A stretch of DNA of 25,295 nt from an uncultured Collinsella sp. (GCA_902489945.1 CABUBZ010000027.1:1-25295); one strand, 5' to 3'. Counted from the stretch's first letter, positions 1 through 8,874 are shown. Program-made: numbers and translations. The notes: generated from the sequence alone by a model not told the origin.

Positions 1-12
1 CTCTTCCGATCT
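1..12. other. Illumina adapter remnant at contig edge
   Basis: The first 12 bases, CTCTTCCGATCT, are identical to the 3' end of the standard Illumina read adapter. This is most simply untrimmed adapter carried into the assembly, so these bases should not be read as genomic. The reading frame of the following gene happens to stay open through them. Confidence 0.85.
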
Positions 13-810
13 CTAAGGTCCGTTCCCGGTCCTGCCGGCCCCGAGCCCGATGCGTTTGAGCTCGTGTATCCCCAGGCGGTGGGTGTGCGCATGGGCACCT
101 GCCCGTATCCGGAGCGCGATTCGTACAGCTACTCGTCAATTGCCGCGGCGCTGCATGCCGAGTCCGAGGACCGTGCCGCCGAGGCGCACGTGCCCATGGA
201 CGAGGCTGGCGATGATGCAGAGTCGGATGGCTCGGAGATGGCCGATGCGGACGTGGCCGTCGTTGAGCCCGCCGGCAACCCCATGGCGCTGGGCTCGGCG
301 TTCCACGCCGCCTGCCAGTGGCTCATCGAGATGGGTGCCGACGCGTTGCCCGCTGCGCGCGCCGATGCACTGGCGCGTCTGTGGCGCCTGACGCCGGAGC
401 AGCGCGAACGCTTCGACGTTGCCCTGAACCGCTGGCTCAAGTCGGCTGTTCGTGCCGACCTGCTCGCGTGGCCGTGCGTTCGCGCCGAGGTGCCGTTCTT
501 TTCGCTGGGCTGCGAGGACGAGGACATCGCTCGCTACGGTGCCTATGCCGAGGGCGCCATCGATGCACTGGCCACCGACCCGGCCGATCCGTCGCGCGCC
601 CTGGTCATTGATTACAAGACGGGTGGCACGCCGGATGAGACGCCGGAACAGCTGCTCGAGAAGCACGCCCTGCAGGCGCGCGTCTACGCCGACGTGTTGC
701 ACAAGGCGGGCGTTGAGGCGGTGACGGTCAAGTTCGTTCGCGTGGAGCAGACGAATCCAGCCATCTTCGTCGAACCCGCCGAACCTCAAGTAGTCACCTA
801 CAATCTCTAG
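13..810 (+). CDS. AddA/RecB-like helicase-nuclease, C-terminal part (partial, 5' end missing)
   Basis: The frame is open from the contig edge to the TAG at 808-810, so only the C-terminus of a larger protein is present. The visible part is a PD-(D/E)XK nuclease domain of the RecB/AddA type. It has GAIDAL with its Asp at about 562, the VIDYKTG motif with Asp at 610 and Lys at 616, and a following LQARVYA segment whose Gln is at 673. In this family these residues bind the metal and cut DNA ends during recombinational repair, downstream of a UvrD-like helicase. An acidic, low-complexity stretch (about 160-270) precedes the nuclease core and looks like a linker. The family assignment of the nuclease domain is solid. 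Whether the full protein is AddA, AddB or another UvrD-nuclease fusion cannot be decided, because the helicase part lies outside the window. Confidence 0.8.
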   Translation, partial: LRSVPGPAGPEPDAFELVYPQAVGVRMGTCPYPERDSYSYSSIAAALHAESEDRAAEAHVPMDEAGDDAESDGSEMADADVAVVEPAGNPMALGSAFHAACQWLIEMGADALPAARADALARLWRLTPEQRERFDVALNRWLKSAVRADLLAWPCVRAEVPFFSLGCEDEDIARYGAYAEGAIDALATDPADPSRALVIDYKTGGTPDETPEQLLEKHALQARVYADVLHKAGVEAVTVKFVRVEQTNPAIFVEPAEPQVVTYNL

Positions 811-822
811 CCCTCAGATAAC

Positions 823-885
823 TTGCGGTGGAATACGGACTGTTTTGGCCAAAAAAGCCGCCAAACAGTCCGCATTTCACCGCAA
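823..885. repeat. Long imperfect inverted repeat (hairpin, about 26 bp stem)
   Basis: The left arm 823-849 and right arm 860-885 are reverse complements except for two substitutions and one extra T, around a 10-base A-rich loop. It begins 13 bases after the nuclease stop codon. No T-run follows the right arm, so it is not a classic intrinsic terminator. It could still end or stabilise the upstream transcript, or be a REP/MITE-like palindromic unit. No second copy was noticed in this window. Confidence 0.75.
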
Positions 886-941
886 CTGCAAGAGGAGCCG
901 TGTTGGTTTGGCTAGGTTCGGGTGCCGTCCGCGCCGTGCGG

Positions 942-961
942 TAAAATCGTTCAGTCAGAAC
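942..961 (+). promoter_or_regulatory. Putative dnaE promoter (-10) with overlapping palindrome
   Basis: A TAAAAT -10-like hexamer lies at 942-947. It is followed at 949-961 by GTTC-AGTCA-GAAC, a perfect inverted repeat placed over the expected transcription start. No good -35 was found. The palindrome has the opposite polarity to the LexA box GAAC-N4-GTTC. The promoter is plausible; an operator role is inference. Confidence 0.35.
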
Positions 962-986
962 ACGAACCCGCATCGGAGCTCATCAC

Positions 987-3900
987 ATGGCATTCGTCCA
1001 TCTGCACAATCACACTGTTTTCTCCATGCTCGACGGCGCAACCCGTATCCAGGATATGGTCAATCGTGCCGTTGAACTTGGCATGCCCGCCGTGGCCATT
1101 ACCGACCACGGCTACATGTATGGCGTGCCCGACCTGGCGCTGGCCTGCGACGCCGTCAATCACAACACGCCCGAGTACAAAACCTGGAGCCACGACAAGG
1201 CCTTCTTGGAAAAGGACCGCCGCGACGAGCTGGTGGAGCCCGATCCCGAGGAAAACCCGCGCGAGCATGCCCAGTATGTGAAGGACATGGCCATGTGGGA
1301 CGAGAAGGGCAACATCGACGAGCTCAAGCCGCCCCTGGTCATCAAGCCCATCTTTGGCTGCGAGGTCTACTTTACGCCGGACGAGACGCTCGCCCGCGAC
1401 CACAAGCCCGAGCTCTACCACATGATCCTTCTGGCCAAGGACCAGGAGGGCTACGTCAACCTGATGCAGACGGTTTCCGAGGCCGCCGTGCAGGGCTTTT
1501 ACTACAAGCCCCGCGTGACGCTCGACAACCTGCGCCGCCACGCCAAGGGCATGATCTGCACGAGCGCCTGCATCGCGGGTATCATCCCCAAGTACATCGA
1601 CCGCGGTGACATGGAGGGCGCCATCAAGTGGGCCGAGACCTTCCGTGATACCTTCGAGCCCGGCGACTTCTACATCGAGATCCAGGAACACGGCATCACC
1701 ACCGACAACGGCCTGACTGACGAGCAGATGGACCGCACGCTCATCGATATCGCCAAGCAGGTGGGCGTCAAGGTCATCGCCACCAACGACTTCCACTACC
1801 TGCGCCGCGAGGATGCGCCCGTGCAGGACGTCATCATGTGTATTGGTATGAACGCCAAGGTCGATGACCCCAACCGCATGCGCATGACCGGCTCGGAGTT
1901 TTACATGAAGACCGAGGAGGAGATGCGGGCGATGTTCCCGTATTGCCCCGAGGCCTGCGACAACACGCTCGAGATCGCCGACAAGTGCTACGTTGAGCTG
2001 GACTGGGACTCTATCATCCTGCCGCGCTTTCCGTTGCTCGATCCCGGTGAGACGCACGAGAGCCAGTTCCGCCGCGAGTGCGAGAAGGGCCTACGCCAGC
2101 ACTACGGCGACGACTGGGCCACGCGCGAGATCGGTGGCGTCAACATCAAAGAGCGCTTTGAGTACGAATACAAGGTCATTTGCGACAAGGGCTTTGCCGC
2201 CTACTTCCTCATCGTCGCCGAGTACGTGCAATGGGCCAAGGACAACGGCATCGGCGTCGGCCCCGGCCGTGGCTCGGCCGCCGGCGCTATCGTCGCCTAC
2301 GCCATGAACATCACTGCGTTCGATCCGCTCGAGAACGGTCTGATGTTCGAGAGGTTCCTGTCGCCGCAGCGTACCGAGATGCCCGATATCGATATGGACT
2401 TCGACGATGAGCGACGCCTCGAGGTCGTGGAGCACGTTCGCCAGCTCTACGGCCCCGAGAAGGTCACCCACGTCATCACCTACTCGACCATTAAGGCCAA
2501 GCAGGCCATCAACGACGCCGCGCGCGTCCTGGACTACCCGGTCTACATGGGTCAGCGCCTGTCCAAGATGGTCTCGAGCGACCCCAAGGTCAAACTCAAG
2601 CAGGTGCTCGACAAGCAGCCCGGCAAAGAGGATCTGTTTAACCCCGATTTTGCCGAGGCCTATAAAAAGGACGACGACGCCCGCCGCATCATCGACACGG
2701 CGCTCTCGATTGAGGGCCTCACCCGTGGCGAGGGCGTGCACGCGTGCGCCGTTCTGATCTGCCGCGACCCCGTCAACGAGCATGTGCCCACCAAGCTCGA
2801 CACCAAGGGCGGCGTCGAGATTACCCAGTACGAGGGCCATACCGTTGCCGACATGGGCCTGCTCAAGATGGACTTCTTGGGCCTGCGCACGCTGACGGTT
2901 ATCTCCAAGGCCAAGGCAAACATCAAAAAGAACTTCGGCATCGACATCAAAGAGGAAGAGATCCCCTTTGACGATCCCGAGATCTTTAAGCTCATGGGTT
3001 CCGGCCACACCGCCGGAGTCTTCCAGGTCGAGTCCGCCGGCATGACGGCCACGATCAAGAACATGAAGCCCACCGAGTACAAGCACGTCGTGGCATTGAT
3101 CGCTCTGTACCGCCCGGGCCCGCTGGGCGCCGGCATGGTTTCGTCCTACATCAACCGTATGAACGGCAAGGAGCCGGCCGTCTCCTACGACGACCGCCTG
3201 GACGACATCCTGGGTGAAACCTACGGCACCATGGTCTACCAGGAACAGGTTATGCTCATCTCCGTCGAGATGTGCGGCTTCTCCAAGGGCGAATCGGACT
3301 CGCGTATCCGTAAGCCCGTGGCTAAGAAAAAGATCAAGCTGCTCACGTCGACGGTGCTCCACTGGGAGGATGGCTCGGACGAGACCACCTACGACCACTG
3401 GATGAACGGCGCCATCAAGAACAACTATACGCGCGAGGTCGCCCAGAAGATTTGGGACGATGTTCTCGAGTTCGCGTCCTACGCCTTCAACAAGTCGCAC
3501 TCCGCCGGCTACGCCATCCTGGTTATGCAGACGGCGTGGCTCAAGGCGCACTATCCGCACGAGTACATGGCGGCCGTTCTGACGTCCTATACGGGCAAGA
3601 CCGACAAGATCGTGCACTACGTCTCGGCATGCCGTCACGACGGCATCCCCGTGCTGTCGCCAGATGTCAACGAGTCCGGTACCGAGTTCACGGCTACCAA
3701 GGAGGGCGTGCGCTTTGGTCTGGCCGGCATCCGCGGCGTGGGCACCGGCGTGGCGCAGGCGATTATCGCCGAGCGCGAGGCGGGCGGCCCGTTTAAGACG
3801 CTGCACGACTTTGTCGAGCGCGTGGACTCGAGCCAGGCCAACCGCCGCGTGATCGAATCGCTCATCAAGGCAGGCGCCTTCGACTCCACGGGGTATCCGC

Positions 3901-4790
3901 GTCGCCAGATGATGCACTTTGTGGACAAGAACAACCCCGAGAACATCATCGATGCCGCGGTAAAGCGCCAGAAGGATCGCGCGAGCGGCCAGACGTCGTT
4001 CTTCGATATGTTTGGCGACGTTGAGGGCTCGGGCTTTGAGGTGAGCGTGCCCGATCCGGATGGCCAGGAATGGGACCGCCACCTCAAGTTGAGTCAGGAG
4101 AAGGAGGTTCTGGGCATCTATGTCTCGGACCACCCGCTGCGCCCGTTTGAGTATGCACTAGCCAAGGCGCGTGACTTCTCGTTCTCGCAGATCGACACCG
4201 GCTACGAAGTTCAGAATCCTACGGGCGGCACCATCAACCAGGAAATTCCCGAGGGCAAGGCGCTGTGGTGGGCCGGCATGGTCTCGAGCGTGTCCAAGCG
4301 CGTGACCAAAAACGGTGACCCCATGGGCATCGTGCAGCTCGAGGACATGGAAGGCGAGGCCACCGTCGTCGTGTTCCCCAAGACCTACAAGGAGGCCGAG
4401 GGGTACCTGTACGGCGAGGTCGATCCCGAGACCGGCGCGCAGCTGTCCGATGCCTTTGTGCGCATTAAGGGCAAGCTCGAGCGCTCGGACCGCGGCGACC
4501 AGATCATCGCGCAGGAGATCGTGCCGCTCGAGCTTAACGAGGAGAACAACAAGCCCAAGGTGTTTGAGGTCATGGTGCCCAACAGCCGCTTTAGCCAGGG
4601 CAATATGGCGCGTCTTGCCACGGTGCTTACCGCCAACCCGGGCGGCGACCGCGTGGAGATCTTTATCGAGCAGGTGGACGGGCGCGTGCTACGTGCCGAG
4701 GTGCCGGCCAAGGTCAACGCGCGCTCGATTCCGCTGCTGGCCGAGGCAAAGGCGATTGTGGGTAACCAGGGTCGCGTGACGGTTATCTAA
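987..4790 (+). CDS. dnaE: DNA polymerase III subunit alpha
   Basis: This is the replicative DNA polymerase catalytic subunit, 1267 aa, typical of DnaE rather than PolC. Domains in order: PHP (about 1-280), palm and fingers (about 400-830), helix-hairpin-helix region (about 909-950) and OB fold (about 1093-1190). The palm shows GVGPGRGSAAG at 423 and the catalytic Asp pair in PDIDMDF at 466-472. The PHP ligands look intact: H7, H9, D16, H41, E126, the Cys of CTSACIAG and the Asp and His of NDFHYL. E. coli DnaE has lost part of this set, whereas mycobacterial DnaE1 keeps it and proofreads with it, so PHP proofreading is inferred here. GGAG at 975-978 fixes the start. The segment after SRIRKPVAKKK (about 775-805) is longer than in common DnaE proteins. 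The SNF2 gene follows after 28 bp, probably in the same operon. Confidence 0.97.
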   Translation: MAFVHLHNHTVFSMLDGATRIQDMVNRAVELGMPAVAITDHGYMYGVPDLALACDAVNHNTPEYKTWSHDKAFLEKDRRDELVEPDPEENPREHAQYVKDMAMWDEKGNIDELKPPLVIKPIFGCEVYFTPDETLARDHKPELYHMILLAKDQEGYVNLMQTVSEAAVQGFYYKPRVTLDNLRRHAKGMICTSACIAGIIPKYIDRGDMEGAIKWAETFRDTFEPGDFYIEIQEHGITTDNGLTDEQMDRTLIDIAKQVGVKVIATNDFHYLRREDAPVQDVIMCIGMNAKVDDPNRMRMTGSEFYMKTEEEMRAMFPYCPEACDNTLEIADKCYVELDWDSIILPRFPLLDPGETHESQFRRECEKGLRQHYGDDWATREIGGVNIKERFEYEYKVICDKGFAAYFLIVAEYVQWAKDNGIGVGPGRGSAAGAIVAYAMNITAFDPLENGLMFERFLSPQRTEMPDIDMDFDDERRLEVVEHVRQLYGPEKVTHVITYSTIKAKQAINDAARVLDYPVYMGQRLSKMVSSDPKVKLKQVLDKQPGKEDLFNPDFAEAYKKDDDARRIIDTALSIEGLTRGEGVHACAVLICRDPVNEHVPTKLDTKGGVEITQYEGHTVADMGLLKMDFLGLRTLTVISKAKANIKKNFGIDIKEEEIPFDDPEIFKLMGSGHTAGVFQVESAGMTATIKNMKPTEYKHVVALIALYRPGPLGAGMVSSYINRMNGKEPAVSYDDRLDDILGETYGTMVYQEQVMLISVEMCGFSKGESDSRIRKPVAKKKIKLLTSTVLHWEDGSDETTYDHWMNGAIKNNYTREVAQKIWDDVLEFASYAFNKSHSAGYAILVMQTAWLKAHYPHEYMAAVLTSYTGKTDKIVHYVSACRHDGIPVLSPDVNESGTEFTATKEGVRFGLAGIRGVGTGVAQAIIAEREAGGPFKTLHDFVERVDSSQANRRVIESLIKAGAFDSTGYPRRQMMHFVDKNNPENIIDAAVKRQKDRASGQTSFFDMFGDVEGSGFEVSVPDPDGQEWDRHLKLSQEKEVLGIYVSDHPLRPFEYALAKARDFSFSQIDTGYEVQNPTGGTINQEIPEGKALWWAGMVSSVSKRVTKNGDPMGIVQLEDMEGEATVVVFPKTYKEAEGYLYGEVDPETGAQLSDAFVRIKGKLERSDRGDQIIAQEIVPLELNEENNKPKVFEVMVPNSRFSQGNMARLATVLTANPGGDRVEIFIEQVDGRVLRAEVPAKVNARSIPLLAEAKAIVGNQGRVTVI

Positions 4791-4818
4791 GCTACCCCGG
4801 GTGAGATTGGAGGAAGTG

Positions 4819-7800
4819 ATGGCGCAGGGGACGTTTGTGCAGGCGCTTCGCAAAGAGGCGGCGTTGAGCGGCACCTTTATGAAGGGCCGCTCGCTCATGC
4901 TCAACGGCGCCGTGCTGTCGATTGAGGACAGCGGCTCGCGCTTCTCCAAAAACGTGACGGTTGAGGGCTCGGTGCGCGGCTCGCGCGGCGACCTGTACAA
5001 GACGCACGTGGCGCTCGATATGGACGAGCACGAGGTTATCGACTACGACTGCGACTGCCCCGCCGCATACCGCTATCCCGGTATGTGCAAGCACGCCATC
5101 GCCACAGCGCTGGCGTACCTGGACACCAGCGGCATTGAGCCTGTTGAGGGGCTGCGCACGCCGGTTCGCACGTTTACGGCGCAGCCGAAACAGCCCGCGC
5201 GCGCCGCGTCCGCCGCGCCGGCCGTCAACCCCAACTTTCCCTTCCCGGCGCCCGTCCCCACGAGCCCGAGCCTTGTGGCGGCGCTTTCCGATCTTTCGGA
5301 CGCGCGCATGGATGAGCTGGCGAGCATGCGCCGCAAACTTGCCGGTGCCGTTGATCCCGACGCCCCCAAAGCGGCGTTGGAGCCCTCGTTGGTGCCGTAC
5401 TACAATCCGCTGTTCGCTGACCGCTTTAGCTGGGCGCTCGAGTTCCGCATTCGCCGTGGATCGGTCTCCTACGTGGTCAAGGACATCGACGGCATGGCCG
5501 ATGCCTACGTGCGCGGCGGCACGTTCTCCTATGGCAAGAAGCTCACGTTTGTCCATTCACCTGAGGCCTTTGACGAAACATCGACAAAGCTGCTCAACCT
5601 TGTTGTGACGACAGTTGCCTATCTCGATGACATCACAAGCTCGCGTTCGGCGTCGTACGACTTTGCCCGCAGCGGTTTTGTTGCCGAGCGTCAGTTGCCG
5701 CTGTCCGAGCATAGCATCGTATATGTGCTGGACCTGCTGCGCGGCCAGACCATCTCCTTTGAGCCCGCCTGGTCGCGGGGGACGACGACGCGTCGCACCT
5801 ACGACGTGGCGGTTGAGCTGTCTCCGCAAGGGGAGGACGAGGCGTCCGCTAAGCGCCCACCACTTCTTGCCGCCAAAATCGCGCCGGCGGCTGGTGGTAG
5901 CTATGACCTGCGCCTGCCCGCCGATATGTACTGCTTTGCGTCGGGCGATGCCGCCTACTTGGTTGACACGCGCCGCGCGCGCCGTACCGACGCTGCATTT
6001 GCTCAGCATGCCGCACCTTTTTTGTCGCGCTTGCTGCCGTGCCGCACGCCCGCCCATATTGCCGCCGAGCAGGTGGGTGAGTTCTGCCGTATGGCGCTGC
6101 CCATTTTGCGCGACTATACCGACCTCACCGCGCCCGCCGCGCTCGATACTGTGGCACCCGAGGCGAGCTTTGCCATGGCAATCGGCGTCGACGATGGTCT
6201 TGTGACCTGCAAAATTACGGTTACCTACGGCGATTGGTCGGCTGATCTCTTTAGTCTTGGTGCTCCGGGCAGTCCTTTCGAAGAGCAACGCCCCGGCGTT
6301 CCGCCCCGCGATACGCTGGCGGAGTTTCGCGTTATGGACACGGCTGCCATGTACTTCGATTTCTACGAGGGCGGCCTGGCGTTTGAGGAGCGCGATGACG
6401 AGAGCCTGTTCCACTTGCTGACCGAGGGCCTGTCTGCCCTGTCCGAGCTGGGTGAGGTCATGCTCAGCGACCGTCTGCGCCAGATTTCGGTGCGCCCCGC
6501 GCCCAAGCTCTCGGTTCGTGCGACCGTCAAGAGCAATCTGCTCGATGTCGAGCTGGGCGCGAGCGCGCTTTCGGCCGCGGACCTTGCCGTCTATCTCGAT
6601 TCGTACAAGCGCCATCAAACGTTTGCGCGTCTGACGTCCGGCGACATCGTGCGCCTGGATGAGGGAGCGCGCGCCGCGTTTGGCCTTGCCGAAGATCTTG
6701 GTGTCGATGCCGTCGACCTGCTCGACGGCGTGTCGCTTCCCGCGTCGAGCACCCTTTTTGTCGATAGCATGCTCGCGCGCACGCCGGCGCTCGAGGCCGA
6801 TCGCGACGCCGCGTTCCGCCGCACCGTCGAGCGCCTGGACACGCTCGGCAAGATGGACTTTACGGTGCCGGCATCGCTCAAGGCCACGCTGCGTGGCTAC
6901 CAGGTCGACGGATACCAGTGGCTCGGCTCGCTCGAACACCTGGGCCTTGGCGGCATCTTGGCCGACGACATGGGCCTGGGCAAAACGCTCCAGATGATCG
7001 CGCATATCCTGGCGCGTGTGGAGGCGGGGGACACCAAGCCTACGCTCGTGGTATGCCCGGCCTCACTCGTGTACAACTGGACTGCCGAGCTGGAGCGCTT
7101 TGCGCCCTCGCTCGATGTGTGCGCCATCGTGGACGCCAAGGCGCAGCGTCGCGTACAGATTGCCGGCGTGGTCGAGCATAACGTGGTCGTGACGTCGTAT
7201 GACCTTATGCGCCGCGATATCGACGAGTACGTCGAGCAGGATTTTGCCCGCGTGGTGCTCGATGAGGCCCAGTACATTAAAAATCCGCTCACGCAGGTGG
7301 CGCGCGCCGCCAAGCGCCTGCCTGCCGGCGTGCGCTTTGCCCTGACGGGCACGCCCATCGAAAACCGCTTGTCCGAGCTCTGGAGCATCTTCGACTTTTT
7401 GATGCCGGGCCTGCTTGGCACGCGCGAGTCGTTTGCCAAGCGCTTCGAAAGCCCGGTCGAGCACGCCGAGGGTGACAGCGCCGCTCGCCTGCAGGCGCTC
7501 GTGTCGCCGTTTGTGCTGCGCCGTGTTAAGGAAGACGTGGTGGCCGATCTGCCCGAAAAGATCGAGGACACCGTCATGGCACAGCTCGCCGGCGAGCAGC
7601 GCAAGCTCTACCTGGCCAACCAGGACCGCATCGCCCAGCAGGTGCAGCACCGCGAGGCTGGGGAGTTTAAGAAGGACAAGCTCAAGGTGCTCGCTGAGCT
7701 CACCAAGCTGCGCCAGATCTGCTGCGACCCGCGTCTACACTACGAGGATTACAAGGCGGGGAGCGCCAAACTCGATACGTGCATGGAGCTCGTGCACGGC

Positions 7801-8283
7801 GCACTCGACGGCGGACATCGCATCCTGTTGTTCAGCCAGTTTACGGGTATGCTCGATATCATCGGCAAGCGCTTGGCCAAGGAGGACATCGCCTTCCTTA
7901 AACTCACGGGCGCTTCGTCTAAGGAGAGCCGCGCCAAGATGGTCGCGCAGTTCCAAGCGGGCGAGGTTCCAGTCTTTTTGATTTCGCTCAAGGCGGGCGG
8001 CGTGGGCCTGAACCTGACGGCGGCCGAAGTGGTCATCCACTACGACCCGTGGTGGAACGTGGCGGCGCAGGACCAAGCGACCGACCGTGCGCATCGTATT
8101 GGCCAGCAACATACCGTGACCGTGTACAAGCTCATCGCCAAGGACACGATTGAGGAACGCATTATGCAGATGCAGGAGTCCAAGCGCGACCTGGTCAACA
8201 GTGTGCTCGGCGGCGACGGCATCTCGTCGGCGCTGTTCACGCGCGAGGATGTTCTGGCGCTGCTCGGCGGCGACGGGCGCTAA
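4819..8283 (+). CDS. SWIM zinc finger and SNF2-family helicase
   Basis: This is a 1154-aa ATP-dependent DNA translocase of the bacterial SNF2/RapA-like group. An N-terminal SWIM finger (C78, C80, C90, H92, pattern CxC-x9-CxH) should bind zinc and mediate DNA or protein contacts. A long middle region fits the bacterial SNF2-associated domain. The motor has Walker A DDMGLGKT (K722), DEAQ box 815-818, LTGTPIENR, and a C-terminal lobe with QFTGMLDII and DRAHRIGQ at 1089. The likely start is ATG 4819, preceded by GGAGGA at 4809-4814 with a short 4-base gap; GTG 4801 is possible but has no site of its own. It lies 28 bp after dnaE, so co-transcription is likely. The family is clear; the biological role (repair, replication or transcription-complex remodelling) is not shown by sequence. 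Confidence 0.92.
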   Translation: MAQGTFVQALRKEAALSGTFMKGRSLMLNGAVLSIEDSGSRFSKNVTVEGSVRGSRGDLYKTHVALDMDEHEVIDYDCDCPAAYRYPGMCKHAIATALAYLDTSGIEPVEGLRTPVRTFTAQPKQPARAASAAPAVNPNFPFPAPVPTSPSLVAALSDLSDARMDELASMRRKLAGAVDPDAPKAALEPSLVPYYNPLFADRFSWALEFRIRRGSVSYVVKDIDGMADAYVRGGTFSYGKKLTFVHSPEAFDETSTKLLNLVVTTVAYLDDITSSRSASYDFARSGFVAERQLPLSEHSIVYVLDLLRGQTISFEPAWSRGTTTRRTYDVAVELSPQGEDEASAKRPPLLAAKIAPAAGGSYDLRLPADMYCFASGDAAYLVDTRRARRTDAAFAQHAAPFLSRLLPCRTPAHIAAEQVGEFCRMALPILRDYTDLTAPAALDTVAPEASFAMAIGVDDGLVTCKITVTYGDWSADLFSLGAPGSPFEEQRPGVPPRDTLAEFRVMDTAAMYFDFYEGGLAFEERDDESLFHLLTEGLSALSELGEVMLSDRLRQISVRPAPKLSVRATVKSNLLDVELGASALSAADLAVYLDSYKRHQTFARLTSGDIVRLDEGARAAFGLAEDLGVDAVDLLDGVSLPASSTLFVDSMLARTPALEADRDAAFRRTVERLDTLGKMDFTVPASLKATLRGYQVDGYQWLGSLEHLGLGGILADDMGLGKTLQMIAHILARVEAGDTKPTLVVCPASLVYNWTAELERFAPSLDVCAIVDAKAQRRVQIAGVVEHNVVVTSYDLMRRDIDEYVEQDFARVVLDEAQYIKNPLTQVARAAKRLPAGVRFALTGTPIENRLSELWSIFDFLMPGLLGTRESFAKRFESPVEHAEGDSAARLQALVSPFVLRRVKEDVVADLPEKIEDTVMAQLAGEQRKLYLANQDRIAQQVQHREAGEFKKDKLKVLAELTKLRQICCDPRLHYEDYKAGSAKLDTCMELVHGALDGGHRILLFSQFTGMLDIIGKRLAKEDIAFLKLTGASSKESRAKMVAQFQAGEVPVFLISLKAGGVGLNLTAAEVVIHYDPWWNVAAQDQATDRAHRIGQQHTVTVYKLIAKDTIEERIMQMQESKRDLVNSVLGGDGISSALFTREDVLALLGGDGR

Positions 8284-8433
8284 CCCGCTCGGGTGGGGCC
8301 GCCAGGGCGGATGGCACACGCTGCCCCATCGTCCCCGCCCGTTATGTGTTCATTTGCAATTCCGTGGATGGTTTGTCTGCCTTTGGGCATAAGAACCATC
8401 AAGAACATTGGCACATCAGCAAAGGAGAACATC

Positions 8434-8796
8434 ATGGCGAAATTCTTTAAGGACCCCGACGGTAAGCTCATCGCCGCTCTTGGCAACGACGTTGCAACCC
8501 CTGCCGGCTGCACGGAGCTGACCGCGAACACCGAGGACGCGGCGCACGAGAAGCACGTGCCTGTTGTCGAGACCGAGCGCGACGGTCACGTGATTCGCGC
8601 ACGCGTTGGCTCGGTCGAGCACCCCAGCCTGCCCGAGCACTACATTGAGTGGATCGCCCTTGAGGCCGAGGGCCGCTTAGAGGTCCATTACCTTGAGCCC
8701 GGCATGAAGCCCGCGACGTTTTTTGCCGGTGGTTCCAAGACCGGTACCGTCTATGCCTATTGCAACCTGCACGGGCTGTGGTCCGCGACGTTCTAG
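8434..8796 (+). CDS. Superoxide reductase (desulfoferrodoxin family, N-terminal centre degenerate)
   Basis: This 120-aa protein reduces superoxide to peroxide without releasing oxygen, a usual defence in anaerobes. The catalytic mononuclear iron site is complete: H41 in EKHVPV, H63 and H69 in VEHPSLPEHYIEWI, C110 and H113 in CNLHGLW. The conserved E39-K40 pair is present. The first 35 residues correspond in position to the desulforedoxin domain, but its four-Cys iron site is gone. FKDPDGK stands where CxxC is expected, and only C26 remains of the second pair. This resembles class III superoxide reductases, which keep the fold without the metal. The start is fixed by AAAGGAG at 8421-8427, six bases before ATG 8434; an upstream in-frame ATG at 8293 has no support. 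It ends before an intrinsic terminator and is probably monocistronic. Confidence 0.93.
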   Translation: MAKFFKDPDGKLIAALGNDVATPAGCTELTANTEDAAHEKHVPVVETERDGHVIRARVGSVEHPSLPEHYIEWIALEAEGRLEVHYLEPGMKPATFFAGGSKTGTVYAYCNLHGLWSATF

Positions 8797-8842
8797 GAGC
8801 GCGCCCCCGCTCGGGGTATCATAGCTAGCATATGCACATGCA

Positions 8843-8874
8843 AGCGCCGACTGCATTATGCGGCCGGCGCTTTT
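8843..8874 (+). terminator. Intrinsic terminator after superoxide reductase
   Basis: AGCGCCG (8843-8849) pairs with CGGCGCT (8865-8871), and the transcript continues in a short T-run to 8874. It sits 46 bases after the stop codon. A TATCAT hexamer at 8817-8822 just upstream resembles a -10, but the hairpin would end such a transcript almost at once. Confidence 0.75.

Noticed and set aside
951..4133. Long open frames on the minus strand opposite dnaE (up to about 680 codons)
   Set aside because: They mirror the third-position GC bias of dnaE, their translations are low-complexity and resemble no family, and dnaE itself is beyond doubt.
5557..7005. Long minus-strand open frame opposite the SNF2 gene
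   Set aside because: Arg/Ala/Gly-rich shadow translation in GC-rich DNA; no motif and no ribosome site seen.
8292..8330. Hairpin after the SNF2 gene (GGTGGGGC with GCCCCATC)
   Set aside because: One imperfect pair, a long loop and no T-run; too weak to call a terminator.
8817..8822. TATCAT as a promoter for the NadE-like gene
   Set aside because: The intrinsic terminator at 8843-8874 lies between it and the gene, so it would not give full-length transcript without antitermination; no -35 seen.
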